Shown: positions 26,364 through 35,925, counted from the stretch's first letter. The stretch is DNA of 64,000 nt from JACMNW01 sp963708425 (GCA_963708425.1 OY970206.1:2852001-2916000); one strand, 5' to 3'. The notes: generated by a model not told the origin, from the sequence alone. Numbers and translations are program-made.

Positions 26364-27076
26364 CCCTGCCACTGTTTCGCCAAGACCCCTATCTGCGTCA
26401 GTGTGAGGGGCGTGTGTCTGGCCACACCGATGAGGGCGCGATTGTGGTTGATCAAACCGTGTTTTACCCGACGGGCGGTGGCCAGCCGGGGGATGCGGGG
26501 TTTGTGCAATGGGACAACGGCCGGATTGCGATTGCTACCGCGATCAAGCTGCAAGGCGGCAGGATTGGCCTGGTGCCGGCCGAACCTGTGGCAATGCCAC
26601 CATCGGGTGCGCAGGTGATGCAAGTGCTGGATTGGGATCGCAGGCATCGCCACATGCGCATTCACACGGCCCTGCATTTGCTGTCGGTGGTGATACCGTT
26701 GCCAGTGACGGGCGGGCAGATTGGTGCAGAACGGGGACGGCTGGATTTCGACATGCCGGACCCGCTGGAAGATGTGGCGGCGCTGGATGAGGCGCTGAAT
26801 GCGCTGATCGAACGTGATCTGCCGGTATCGGAGGCGTGGATTACGGATGAGGAATTGCTGGCCAACCCCAGCGTGGTGAAGACCATGTCAGTGATGCCGC
26901 CGATGGGGCAGGGCCATATTCGGCTGATCCGGATCGGGCAGGGGGCGGATGAAGTGGACCTGCAGCCCTGCGGCGGCACCCATGTGGCGCGCACGGGCGA
27001 GATTGGCCGGGTAGAGATTGGCCGGATCGAGAAAAAGGGCCGCCAGAACCGCAGGGTTACTTTGACGTTGCTGTAA
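26360..27076 (+). CDS. Alanyl-tRNA editing protein AlaX
   Basis: 238 residues homologous to the editing half of alanyl-tRNA synthetase. Zinc-ligand motifs are visible: HMRIHTALHLL (HxxxH) near residue 98 and CGGTHVARTGEI (CxxxH) near residue 205. AlaX proteins hydrolyse Ser- or Gly-mischarged tRNA-Ala in trans. It is the last gene of a coupled series starting with cysK and is followed by tRNA-Ser. Confidence 0.92.
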   Translation: MTLPLFRQDPYLRQCEGRVSGHTDEGAIVVDQTVFYPTGGGQPGDAGFVQWDNGRIAIATAIKLQGGRIGLVPAEPVAMPPSGAQVMQVLDWDRRHRHMRIHTALHLLSVVIPLPVTGGQIGAERGRLDFDMPDPLEDVAALDEALNALIERDLPVSEAWITDEELLANPSVVKTMSVMPPMGQGHIRLIRIGQGADEVDLQPCGGTHVARTGEIGRVEIGRIEKKGRQNRRVTLTLL

Positions 27077-27152
27077 TAGCATCACTTTCGGGCAGGATTG
27101 GCCCGCAACCCCTCTTGCAACCGGCCCCCCAGTGCCTGTAAGACCGCGCGAC

Positions 27153-27242
27153 GGATCGGTGGCCGAGTGGTCGAAGGCGCACGCCTGGAAAGTGTGTAGG
27201 CGGGGAACCGTCTCTAGGGTTCGAATCCCTATCGATCCGCCA
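27153..27242 (+). tRNA. tRNA-Ser(GGA)
   Basis: A 90-base tRNA with long variable arm. The acceptor stem pairs GGATCGG with TCGATCC (one G-U), discriminator G and an encoded CCA (27240-27242). The anticodon arm is CACGC-CTGGAAA-GTGTG, giving anticodon GGA. The T arm reads AGGGTTCGAATCCCT. Its 3' end faces the putative island that follows and could be an attachment site. Confidence 0.97.
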
Positions 27243-27421
27243 CCACGACCGGGATCGAAAAGATCCAGCGGATGGGCTGCGAACCCGATCATTGACTGTC
27301 GTGTCGTTGGCGGCAAATCGCGCCGATCCCGGCGGCTTGCCGTCGGGCAATCCTTTCCTGCGGAACGCTGCTATTCAGCGTCGGTCCGCAATTGCTATCA
27401 GCAGCGGAGCAACGATTTTGG

Positions 27422-29014
27422 TCACAAGAGGCCTTTCTCGAGTGCGTAGATCGACGCGCCCGCTCGGGTTGCGACGCCGAGTTTGTCGTAGATGTGGGTG
27501 ACATGTCGTTCCACCGTCTTGGGCGAAAGCCCCAACTCTGTGGCGATCGCGGCATTGGTCACTTCGCGGGCGACAAGCCGCAGCACCTCGATTTCCCGCT
27601 CCGACAATGCCGAAGATGCAGCGCGGCGAACGTGTGTGCCTTTCTGACCGGCCACCGTCAGAACCGCATCGACTGCCCTGCGGTCAAGCAGCCCGGACTT
27701 TGCTTGCGCCGATAGCGCCGTCGCTGCTTCGGCCTCGGTCATCTGCGGCCGGTGCGGACGGGCCTCGGTCTGCGCACACCACGCATTCGCAGCGGCCAGA
27801 AGCCGCGCGGTGGCGGGAAGCGCCGGTGCTGCAAGTCCGCGATGATAGCCCGAGCCGTCCAGCCTTTCGTGATGCAACGAGCCAAGCACCCCAAGTGGGC
27901 CAAGCACAGGGCTGTTCGCAAAGATCCGCCCCGTCAGGTAGCTGTGAAGCCGGATCCGTTCGTGTTCCGCCCGGGTCAGGTCGCCCGCCTTGATCAGCAG
28001 TTGCGCCTGCAGGCCGACGCGGCCGACGTCGTGGATCAGGGCGGCGCGACCGATATCTGCGACATCCTTCTGCGGCAGGCTCGCGGCGCGTGCCGCTGCA
28101 GATGCCACCTCTGCCACTCGGCGGGAATGACCGAGCATGTGCGGCGACTTGAAGTCGCCGAAATCGGCAATCGCGGTCAGCGACAGGTCGATGTCGCTGC
28201 CGGAAAGCCAGATCGGACCGCCCGGCTCGGCGCCCAGCGTCGCCTGCATCAAATTGTTGCCATCAAGGCCCGCACAGAAGGTGGCCGGGTCCTCGGCAAG
28301 AATGCCGGCAAGACCCGGATCAAGCTGGTTTCCAGCCATGGTCCTGGCGCGGGTGGCGAGATCGCCCGGGCTGTGCCGAACGCCATTCATGCCGGCCAGG
28401 ATTGCCACCTGGACGACCCGCATCGGCAGACTGATGCCTTCGCCCTCGGCCAGACGCTGTGTACTCTGACCGTCCCACCGCTCGTAGGCATGCAGCAGGC
28501 CCTGCTGCACGGCAGGATCAAGGCCCATTCGGACGGCAAAGAGCCGGGCAGCCTCGCAGTGCATGCGGTGGTTGTGCGCAAACAGGCCCCGGCCCACCGC
28601 AGCAAAGGTCCTGTCCAACGTCGCCTGCGCGTCGGCCGCCGATTTCCCAGCTGTCAGGGCATTCGTCAGCATCGGCATCATTTCGGTGTCATCGGCGACG
28701 AGCAGGTCCCCGATCCCAAGCTCGTCGCCGATCACGAAGGAGGTCTCGTGCGATGTCGTGCTGCATCCGACAAATCGAAGAAAGGCGAGCTGATAGGCGG
28801 CAGAGACATCCGTCTCGCCCAGGCCTGCGGCACGCGCCAACCTAACAGCGACAAGCGCAGTCCGCAACATGGTTTCTGAAGGAACGCCGAGCCCAAGGTC
28901 GATTGCCAGTGCCAGCGACGCCATCACCTCGGCCAGACGCGCACGCTCTGTCTCCACAGCACTCTCCAAGCCAGCCCCCGCTTCACTTAAAGGCCGGAGC
29001 GGTTGCCCTGTCAA
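27422..29014 (-). CDS. HD-domain phosphohydrolase with LuxR-type HTH
   Basis: 530 residues. An HD-GYP-like domain covers about residues 285-440, with ALIHDVGRVGL carrying the His-Asp pair and LHHERLDGSGYHRG the second block. A LuxR/FixJ helix-turn-helix ends the protein (LSEREIEVLRLVAREVTNAAIATELG). The first 280 residues have no recognised fold. The fusion suggests transcription control linked to nucleotide hydrolysis or binding. It sits just inside the putative island, downstream of an NTF2-like gene on the same strand. Confidence 0.85.
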   Translation of the reverse strand: MTGQPLRPLSEAGAGLESAVETERARLAEVMASLALAIDLGLGVPSETMLRTALVAVRLARAAGLGETDVSAAYQLAFLRFVGCSTTSHETSFVIGDELGIGDLLVADDTEMMPMLTNALTAGKSAADAQATLDRTFAAVGRGLFAHNHRMHCEAARLFAVRMGLDPAVQQGLLHAYERWDGQSTQRLAEGEGISLPMRVVQVAILAGMNGVRHSPGDLATRARTMAGNQLDPGLAGILAEDPATFCAGLDGNNLMQATLGAEPGGPIWLSGSDIDLSLTAIADFGDFKSPHMLGHSRRVAEVASAAARAASLPQKDVADIGRAALIHDVGRVGLQAQLLIKAGDLTRAEHERIRLHSYLTGRIFANSPVLGPLGVLGSLHHERLDGSGYHRGLAAPALPATARLLAAANAWCAQTEARPHRPQMTEAEAATALSAQAKSGLLDRRAVDAVLTVAGQKGTHVRRAASSALSEREIEVLRLVAREVTNAAIATELGLSPKTVERHVTHIYDKLGVATRAGASIYALEKGLL

Positions 29015-29091
29015 TTCAGGACCTGGACAAACTCGACGCAGAAGACAGGACGCCGGCCGGTCCTGCCGTGCAGGGCCCTGTGACTCAGCCT

Positions 29092-29508
29092 TCAGGCCGC
29101 AGCAGGGATGGCCCCGATCTGGGTCAGCAACGCCATCACGTCGATAGTGGTGCGGTGCTCTGCGATCTTGCCACCCTGAAACCGGTCGCAGGCCACGCTC
29201 GCGATGCGCACGGGGCGGTTGCTGGCGGGAATGCCGTTGAACGCATCGGAATGGACCGCTGTCCAGAACATCCGGGTTGCCACCCAGTCGCCATCAGCCA
29301 TCTGGCTTTCGATGATGTGGCGGCCGTTTGAGAAGGCTTTGAAGAAGACCGAGGCCATGCCCTCGAACTGCTCCACACTCATTTCGGGATCACCATTCAC
29401 CTGCGCCACTGCATCGGGTGCCAGCGCCGCGCGCCAGGCGGCCATGTCGCCCCTGTCGGCGTGGTCGAAGAACGCACGGGCCTTCTGCTTGTTGATTTCG
29501 GTACTCAT
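29092..29508 (-). CDS. NTF2-like/SnoaL-type small protein
   Basis: 138 residues of the alpha+beta cone fold: helix KARAFFDHADRGDMAAW, then a strand-rich half ending in GGKIAEHRTTIDVMALLTQIG, typical of SnoaL/ketosteroid-isomerase-like proteins. AGGAGA precedes the ATG. The family includes isomerases, cyclases and ligand-binding proteins, so no reaction can be named. It is upstream of and codirectional with the HD-LuxR gene and likely cotranscribed. Confidence 0.75.
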   Translation of the reverse strand: MSTEINKQKARAFFDHADRGDMAAWRAALAPDAVAQVNGDPEMSVEQFEGMASVFFKAFSNGRHIIESQMADGDWVATRMFWTAVHSDAFNGIPASNRPVRIASVACDRFQGGKIAEHRTTIDVMALLTQIGAIPAAA

Positions 29509-30339
29509 CTCATGTCTCCTCTGTTGCCAGATGGGCCCATTCTGAGAGGAACCGGATACTCCCGCATCCGGCAATACCCCCACGAAACAGATAATATCGG
29601 CATCGGCTATGAGATCGAAACGCGGCGTCAGACAGGACAAGGGCGAAGCATACCCGACGATATCATTCGAACGGTTGGCCAACCGTTCGGTCGATCTTTC
29701 GTCGCATCCACTCACAAGGTTGCTTTCGCTACGCAGGTGGAGCAACCTCACTGCTGTTAAAGAGCCATTTTCCGAGAGTGCAATTGTCGAAAAAAGCACT
29801 GCCATCAGCCGCTACTATAAGTACCGATGATACGTCGTTGCCAGCCCTTGCGGGTATCCTTATCGAGAACATACAAGCACCAAGCAGAATAACCTGAACC
29901 GATGAGTCCGCGCCTCCACTCCAAAATCAGCGCTGAAGCTCCAAATCATGCGACGACGGACAGCGAACAGCAGCCGGTACATCCATTTGGCTGAGCGTCC
30001 GAACAGGTGGTCTGAGCGGTGCTTCACGAAAGCTGAACCGCCACAACTGTGCTTTGAACCCGAAGCAGAAGTGCCGGTCGCAGGGGCGGGCGTTCGCTTT
30101 TACGGCCGCACAGTGCGCCCGATCAATTGACGCCAAGCGACCCCTTCTTCGCAGTGCAATCGCGACCCCGGTCATGCCGCTACCAGGGCGGGCCCGGCAT
30201 CAGTACCCTCGGCTTAGGCGTGGTGAACGGGAATGGCATTTTGATCGTGCCGACGCGCTGGATTGTGGTATGCTTGTGTAAGGACCAGTGGGCATTTGCT
30301 TGGCCGGTGCCTGTTTGGATGCCTGCGAGGAGGTTCTCA
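29509..30339. other. Gene-poor 830-bp stretch
   Basis: No convincing coding frame on either strand. Short open frames exist but lack start signals or recognisable motifs. The stretch contains the exact 22-base palindrome at 29668-29689. Its composition is less G+C-biased than flanking genes near 29,730-29,900, consistent with regulatory or decayed DNA at the start of the oxidase region. Confidence 0.5.
29668..29689. repeat. Perfect 22-bp palindrome
   Basis: Arms CGAACGGTTGG and its exact complement meet without spacer. The core GGTTGGCCAACC resembles dimeric repressor sites. It lies 160 bases upstream of the NTF2-like gene start and 650 bases before the DUF2189 gene. No regulator is encoded between, so the cognate protein could be the HD-LuxR product or come from elsewhere. 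Confidence 0.6.
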
Positions 30340-31203
30340 ATGGTTAAACCCGTCAAGACGATCGGAAATCCGCTGTCCTGGGCGCTGTCCGCGGTGTTTG
30401 GCTCGACGCGCTACTTAAAGGACGCGGCGCATGAGATCCGAGGCGATCATCTGGCACCGCCAGAAGTTCGGCGCCTTGGCATCGAGGATCTTCAGATCGC
30501 ACTTCGCAAGGGCGCGCAGGATTTCGCCGCGTTTCGGACCGATGTGGTCTTTATCGTCATCTTTTATCCGATCATCGGGCTCTGTCTCGCGGCGTTTGCT
30601 TTCCAAACAGAGCTGCTGCCCTTGCTATTTCCGTTGATGTCCGGCTTCGCGCTGCTGGGGCCGATCGCGGCCGTCGGACTCTACGAGATGAGCCGCCTGC
30701 GCGAGAAGGGAGAACCGGCGGGCATTGGGGCCGCGTTCGGCGTCTTCAGCTCTCCGGCCATCGGCGCAATATTGACCATCGGGCTGGGACTGGTCCTGAT
30801 GTTCATTGTCTGGATGCTGACCGCTTATCTGATCTTCACCCTGACGCTTGGCCCTGAGATACCGGTGTCGGTGACGGCCTTCCTCAGGGATGTCTTCACC
30901 ACCGGTGCTGGCTGGGCGATGCTGATCATCGGCTGCGCCGTCGGTTTCATCTTTGCCGCCGCAACGCTGGCGATGACGATCGTCTCGATACCCCTTTTGC
31001 TTGATCGGCACGTCGGCGTTGCTGCCGCAGTCGCGACGTCGCTAAAGCTTACCAAAGAGAGCCCGGTAGCGGTCAGCGCGTGGGGTCTGATCGTTGCTGC
31101 GGCGCTGGTTCTCGGGACGATCCCGATGCTTCTGGGGCTGATTTTCGTATTGCCCATCCTTGGACATGCGACATGGCATCTATATCGTCGAGCGGTGGCT
31201 TGA
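30340..31203 (+). CDS. DUF2189 integral membrane protein
   Basis: 287 residues with about six hydrophobic helices from residue 60 on. It resembles the DUF2189 family, which I recall being found near cytochrome oxidase genes in alphaproteobacteria. The N-terminal 60 residues are soluble (RRLGIEDLQIALRKGAQDFAAF). GAGGAGG precedes the ATG at 30340; the frame extends to 30127 without a comparable site. It lies upstream of the oxidase cluster and may help its assembly; that is inference. Confidence 0.8.
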   Translation: MVKPVKTIGNPLSWALSAVFGSTRYLKDAAHEIRGDHLAPPEVRRLGIEDLQIALRKGAQDFAAFRTDVVFIVIFYPIIGLCLAAFAFQTELLPLLFPLMSGFALLGPIAAVGLYEMSRLREKGEPAGIGAAFGVFSSPAIGAILTIGLGLVLMFIVWMLTAYLIFTLTLGPEIPVSVTAFLRDVFTTGAGWAMLIIGCAVGFIFAAATLAMTIVSIPLLLDRHVGVAAAVATSLKLTKESPVAVSAWGLIVAAALVLGTIPMLLGLIFVLPILGHATWHLYRRAVA

Positions 31204-31485
31204 AGGGCGGCGAGCTTTCAAGGCAGTTGGTCACGGCAACACGACCTTGGGCGTAGGCTGCGAAGGCCCAAACGGATCGGAAAGCCTGCAGCGCACTTCG
31301 CACTGATGAGACTTCAAAAACAACGGCATCACAGGACGTCGTCGAACGCGCGCAGCCGGGTGATAATGCGCTGCGTCTCGGGATATCCAAGCGTCCGGAA
31401 ACGTGTTAGGCTGCGACGCAATCGCTTTGGCAGAGATCTGCCAGTCATGTTTCGGGTGTCGACCGAATTGGTGAAAGGCGAATAG

Positions 31486-32310
31486 ATGGTCGTCGTTGTC
31501 GCATTGGTTGTCATGGTCGTTGGATCCATCGTGTTCCACCTCGTAAGCCCATGGTGGTGGACGCCAATCGCGTCAAACTGGGGCTACATTGACACGACGC
31601 TGGTCATAACCTTCTGGATCACTGGCGTGGTCTTTGCCGCCGTAATCCTGTTCATGGCATATTGTGTTTGGCGCTTTCGTCACAAGCCCGGTCGCGTGGC
31701 CGTGTTCGATCCTGAGAACCGACGCCTGGAACTGGGCCTGACGGTGGTGACGGCGCTGGGGGTGGCGGCGATGCTGGCACCCGGCCTGATTGTCTGGAAG
31801 CAGTTCGTGACCGTGCCCGACGACGCGACCGAGGTCGAGGTTTTCGCGCAGCAATGGTCGTGGAGCTTTCGCCTGCCGGGCGAGGACGGTCGTCTTGGCA
31901 CGTCGGACGCGCGGCTGGTCAACGTCGACAATCCGCTGGGGATCAATCCGCATGATCGCTTTGGTCAGGACGATGTGATCGTCGAGGTTGACGATCTTCA
32001 CCTGCCTGTCGGCAAGCCGGTCAAGATGATGCTGCGGTCAATCGACGTGCTTCATGATTTCTACGTGCCCGAGTTTCGCGCCAAGATGGATATGGTGCCC
32101 GGAATGGTCACCTATTTCTGGTTCACGCCCACGCGCACCGGCGAGTTCGAGATCCTCTGCGCAGAGCTGTGCGGAGTGGGGCACGGCTATATGCGCGGCT
32201 ACGTCCAGATCGAGGAGGAAACTGATTATCAAATCTGGCTGCAAGAGCAGCAGACTTTCGCCGAACTGTCCCAAGGCGAACGGGTGAGGGCCGCCAGCGC
32301 AGAATACTGA
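31486..32310 (+). CDS. coxB: Cytochrome c oxidase subunit II
   Basis: 274 residues with membrane helices near 40-60 and 85-105, then a periplasmic cupredoxin domain. All CuA ligands are visible: His190 in VLHDFYVPEF and Cys225, Glu227, Cys229, His233, Met236 in CAELCGVGHGYM. QQWSWSFRLPG marks the aromatic electron-entry patch. No C-terminal cytochrome c domain is fused. It receives electrons from cytochrome c and passes them to subunit I, encoded 70 bases downstream. Confidence 0.95.
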   Translation: MVVVVALVVMVVGSIVFHLVSPWWWTPIASNWGYIDTTLVITFWITGVVFAAVILFMAYCVWRFRHKPGRVAVFDPENRRLELGLTVVTALGVAAMLAPGLIVWKQFVTVPDDATEVEVFAQQWSWSFRLPGEDGRLGTSDARLVNVDNPLGINPHDRFGQDDVIVEVDDLHLPVGKPVKMMLRSIDVLHDFYVPEFRAKMDMVPGMVTYFWFTPTRTGEFEILCAELCGVGHGYMRGYVQIEEETDYQIWLQEQQTFAELSQGERVRAASAEY

Positions 32311-32380
32311 TACCACCGGGCGCGGCTGAAAACCTCGCTTGCGTCACATAAGCCATACCTTCAGGCAAGAGGAAGCACTT

Positions 32381-34147
32381 ATGGTCAACGTTAGTCATCA
32401 GCCCGACGCGAATGTCCCACCAGCGGAAGTGCCTGACGTTCACCCGCCGCACGCCCATAGCTGGCTGGGGAAATGGGTATTCTCGCAAGATGCCAAATAC
32501 ATCGCGATCCAGTATTCAGGCACGGCTATTGCGATCGGGCTTGTGGCGCTGGTGCTGTCGTGGCTGATGCGATTGCAGCTTGGCTTTCCCGACCTGTTCT
32601 CGTTCTCGCCCGAGGCCTATTACCAGTTCATCACCATGCACGGCATGATCATGGTGGTGTATCTGCTGACCGCGATCTTTCTTGGTGGCTTTGGCAACTA
32701 CCTGATTCCGCTGATGGTCGGCGCGCGGGACATGGTGTTTCCGTTCGTCAACATGCTTAGCTACTGGGTCTATCTGCTGGCGGTGCTGGTGCTGGTTGCG
32801 AGTTTCTTTGCGCCGGGCGGGCCAACGGGGGCGGGCTGGACGCTATATCCGCCGCAGGCTATCCTGTCCGGCACCCCTGGCGGGCAAAGTGCTGGCATCA
32901 TCTTGATGCTGGTTTCGCTGATCCTGTTCATCATTGGCTTCACGATGGGCGGGCTGAACTACGTTGTTACCGTCCTGCAGGCGCGCACCCGTGGCATGAC
33001 GCTGATGCGGATGCCGCTGACGGTTTGGGGCATCTTCACGGCCACCGTAATGGCGCTGCTTGCCTTTCCGGCGCTTTTCGTCGCCTGCGTGATGATGCTA
33101 TTTGACCGGCTGCTTGGCACCAGCTTTTTCATGCCCGCGTTGGTCGAGATGGGCGAGCAGTTAAGCTATGGCGGCGGCAGCCCGATTGTGTTTCAGCACC
33201 TGTTCTGGTTCTTCGGGCACCCCGAGGTTTATATCGTCGCACTGCCCGCCTTCGGCATCGTGTCAGACCTGATCAGCGTGCACGCGCGCAAAAACATCTT
33301 CGGATACCGGATGATGGTCTGGGCAATTGTCGGCATCGGCGCGCTTAGCTTCATTGTCTGGGCGCACCACATGTACGTCTCGGGCATGCATCCCTATTTC
33401 GGCTTTTTCTTCGCCACGACGACCTTGATCATCGCCGTGCCGACAGCGATCAAGGTCTACAACTGGGTGTTGACGCTTTGGCAAGGCGACATTCATCTGA
33501 CAACGCCGATGCTGTTCTCGCTGGCCTTCATCGTCACCTTCGTCAACGGCGGGCTGACGGGTCTGTTCCTTGGCAACGTGGTCGTCGACGTGCCGCTTAG
33601 CGACACGATGTTCGTGGTTGCCCATTTCCATATGGTGATGGGTGTAGCGCCCCTGATGGTGATCTTTGGTGCCATTTATCACTGGTATCCAAAGATGACG
33701 GGCCGCATGCTGAACGATGCGATGGGGAAAATCCACTTCTGGGTTACCTTCGTTGGTGCCTATCTGATCTTCTTTCCCATGCACTACGTCGGCATCGTCG
33801 GCGTGCCGCGCCGCTATCCTGAGGTTGGAGACAGCACCTACCTTACTGCACCGGTTGACGGGCTGAATGCGTTCATCAGCATTATGGCGTTCGTTGTCGG
33901 CGCGGCGCAGATCATGTTCCTTTACAACATCGTCCGAAGCATCTGGAACGGTAAGCCTTCGGGCAGCAACCCATGGAATGCGGCCTCGCTGGAATGGCAG
34001 ACGCCGCATACGCCGCCGCGCCATGGTAACTGGGGGGACGATCTGCCTGTGGTCTATCGCTGGGCCTATGATTACAGCGTGCCCGGTGCACCGCACGACT
34101 ACATCGCGCAGAATGATCCGGGGCCGGAAATTCCGGTACCGTCATGA
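32381..34147 (+). CDS. coxA: Cytochrome c oxidase subunit I
   Basis: 588 residues, about twelve membrane helices. A heme ligand His is in TMHGMIM (near 87). The CuB His and its cross-linked Tyr are in GHPEVY (near 281). Two further CuB His are in WAHHMY (near 329). The heme pair lies in VAHFHMVMG (near 415). The GHPEVY motif fits A-type proton-pumping oxidases. AGAGGAAG precedes the ATG at 32381. It overlaps the following subunit III-like gene by four bases. Confidence 0.96.
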   Translation: MVNVSHQPDANVPPAEVPDVHPPHAHSWLGKWVFSQDAKYIAIQYSGTAIAIGLVALVLSWLMRLQLGFPDLFSFSPEAYYQFITMHGMIMVVYLLTAIFLGGFGNYLIPLMVGARDMVFPFVNMLSYWVYLLAVLVLVASFFAPGGPTGAGWTLYPPQAILSGTPGGQSAGIILMLVSLILFIIGFTMGGLNYVVTVLQARTRGMTLMRMPLTVWGIFTATVMALLAFPALFVACVMMLFDRLLGTSFFMPALVEMGEQLSYGGGSPIVFQHLFWFFGHPEVYIVALPAFGIVSDLISVHARKNIFGYRMMVWAIVGIGALSFIVWAHHMYVSGMHPYFGFFFATTTLIIAVPTAIKVYNWVLTLWQGDIHLTTPMLFSLAFIVTFVNGGLTGLFLGNVVVDVPLSDTMFVVAHFHMVMGVAPLMVIFGAIYHWYPKMTGRMLNDAMGKIHFWVTFVGAYLIFFPMHYVGIVGVPRRYPEVGDSTYLTAPVDGLNAFISIMAFVVGAAQIMFLYNIVRSIWNGKPSGSNPWNAASLEWQTPHTPPRHGNWGDDLPVVYRWAYDYSVPGAPHDYIAQNDPGPEIPVPS

Positions 34148-34836
34148 CAGTCATCCTCGTTTTCATCGTGTCAGCCATCGTCGTTGCGCTCTGGTGGCTG
34201 GTGCGTCAGGGCGTGATGTCGAAACCCTGGCTTGCGACCGGGGTGGCCCCGATGCTGCAGGCGGGGCCGGGCCTGTCAGTTCAGCACGCTGGCCTCGGCA
34301 TATTCCTCGTTGTCATCGGCGGCCTGTTCACGCTTTTCGGTAGCGCGTTCGTGATGCGGATGGACACCGAGACATGGTCCTCTCTGACACTGCCGCCAAT
34401 CGTATGGGTGAACACGGTGCAGGTGATCCTGGCGAGCCTGTTCCTGCACATGGCTTACAACTCCGCAAGGCGTGGTGATCTACCGGGCCTGCGCCGCGCC
34501 GCAATGATCGCAGCGCTGGCAACAACTGGGTTTCTGCTTGGCCAGCTTCTGGCCTGGCGCGAGATGGCGATGGGCGGCAACGGCCTGACCACCGCTCCTG
34601 CGGCAAGCTTCTTCTACATCCTAAGCGGCCTGCATGGCCTTCACATTCTGGGCGGTCTCGGGGCCTTGGGCTTGGTTGCATCGCGGGGCCGCACCGATCT
34701 TAACCGCCTGACGCAGGGCGTCGGCCTGTGCGCCGCCTACTGGGATTTTCTGCTGATTGTCTGGGCGGGCCTGCTCGTCCTGTTCTTGGGTTGGGCAAAT
34801 CAGTTCGTCGATATCTGTCGCGGCCTGCTGACATGA
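34144..34836 (+). CDS. Heme-copper oxidase subunit III-like protein (first copy)
   Basis: 230 residues, about six to seven helices, resembling the CtaE/CoxC family. Features include WVNTVQVILASLFLHMAYNSAR, YILSGLHGLHILGGLGALG and the closing AAYWDFLLIVWAGLLVLFL. Subunit III stabilises proton uptake in subunit I. It starts within the coxA stop (ATGA). A second III-like gene follows directly, so the complex may carry a split or duplicated subunit III. Confidence 0.85.
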   Translation: MTVILVFIVSAIVVALWWLVRQGVMSKPWLATGVAPMLQAGPGLSVQHAGLGIFLVVIGGLFTLFGSAFVMRMDTETWSSLTLPPIVWVNTVQVILASLFLHMAYNSARRGDLPGLRRAAMIAALATTGFLLGQLLAWREMAMGGNGLTTAPAASFFYILSGLHGLHILGGLGALGLVASRGRTDLNRLTQGVGLCAAYWDFLLIVWAGLLVLFLGWANQFVDICRGLLT

Positions 34837-34845
34837 GGAACCGCC

Positions 34846-35553
34846 ATGACTGAAAGCGCATTAGACACCAAACGGCCCGACGGGCTGGAAGGATTTGTCG
34901 CTGACTGGAGCTCGGACCAGCGCGCCTTCAAGCGCGTGTCGTGGGGCAAGGCGATGATGTGGATATTCCTGCTCAGCGACACATTCGTGTTCAGCATCTT
35001 TCTGCTTAGCTACATGTCGGCGCGAATGTCGACGCAGTCCGAATGGCCCAACACCAGCGAGGTGTTCTCGCTGCATGTAGGCGGCGCCGACCTGCCGCTG
35101 CTGCTGATCGCGATCATGACATTCGTGCTGATCTCATCCAGCGGCACCATGGCGATGGCAGTCCGCTGTGGTTATGCCCGCGCCCGCAAGGCGACAGCGG
35201 CGCTGATGTTTCTGACCGCGCTTCTGGGTGCGACGTTTGTGGGCATGCAAGCGTTCGAATGGACCAAGCTGATCAGCGAAGGCGTCAGGCCTTGGTCCAA
35301 TCCTTTCGGAGCAGAACAGTTCGGCGCAAGCTTCTTCATGATCACGGGCTTCCACGGCACACACGTATCAATCGGGGTACTATTTCTGCTGATCATCGCC
35401 ACGAAGATCTGGCGCGGCAATTTCGACCGGCCCGGCCGATCCTGGCTGAAGACCGGCGCGGGCGATTACGAGGCAGTGGAGATCATGGGCCTGTACTGGC
35501 ACTTCGTTGACCTCGTCTGGGTGTTCATCTTCGCGTTTTTCTATCTTTGGTAG
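34846..35553 (+). CDS. Heme-copper oxidase subunit III-like protein (second copy)
   Basis: 235 residues, with a longer soluble N-terminus (about 35 residues) than the first copy. It has the conserved GMQAFEWTKLI, FFMITGFHGTHVSIGVLFL and the end GLYWHFVDLVWVFIFAFFYLW typical of CtaE/CyoC. The conserved glutamate and histidine of these motifs are kept. GAGGAA precedes the ATG. Length and match are closer to canonical subunit III than the first copy. Confidence 0.9.
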   Translation: MTESALDTKRPDGLEGFVADWSSDQRAFKRVSWGKAMMWIFLLSDTFVFSIFLLSYMSARMSTQSEWPNTSEVFSLHVGGADLPLLLIAIMTFVLISSSGTMAMAVRCGYARARKATAALMFLTALLGATFVGMQAFEWTKLISEGVRPWSNPFGAEQFGASFFMITGFHGTHVSIGVLFLLIIATKIWRGNFDRPGRSWLKTGAGDYEAVEIMGLYWHFVDLVWVFIFAFFYLW

Positions 35554-35562
35554 GGGGCAGTC

Positions 35563-35910
35563 ATGGCCGACCATGCGATACAACAAGCGGCAACCCATAT
35601 CGAGGGGCAGCAGCACCCGCTGAAGCTGTACTTCACCGTTTGGGGCCTGCTCTTCGTGCTCAGCACGCTGTCCTACTTCGTCGACTACGTCGGCCTGCAG
35701 GGCCTGCTGCGCTGGTCGCTGATCGTGATCTTCATGCTGATGAAGGCGGGGCTGATTGTCGCCGTCTTCATGCACATGGCGTGGGAACGTCTGGCGCTGG
35801 GCTACGCCATCTTGCTGCCACCGATCTTCGTGCTGGTGTTCCTTGGCATCATGACGGCGGAGTCTGACTATACCTTCGTCACCCGCGACACGGTGTTTGC
35901 GGAACCTTGA
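35563..35910 (+). CDS. Cytochrome c oxidase subunit IV family protein
   Basis: 115 residues with three hydrophobic helices (LYFTVWGLLFVLSTLSYFVD, WSLIVIFMLMKAGLIVAVFM and GYAILLPPIFVLVFLGIMTA). This is the prokaryotic subunit IV (CtaF/CyoD-like) pattern, including the typical FMHMAWE turn. It is the last gene of the oxidase series and probably an assembly or stability subunit. It ends 15 bases before the convergent heme O synthase gene. Confidence 0.88.
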   Translation: MADHAIQQAATHIEGQQHPLKLYFTVWGLLFVLSTLSYFVDYVGLQGLLRWSLIVIFMLMKAGLIVAVFMHMAWERLALGYAILLPPIFVLVFLGIMTAESDYTFVTRDTVFAEP

Positions 35911-35925
35911 AGCTGGATCAACGTC

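Noticed and set aside
29092..29805. A longer upstream start for the NTF2-like gene
   Set aside because: The extension is not conserved-looking and passes through the 22-bp palindrome; AGGAGA before the ATG at 29508 marks the true start.
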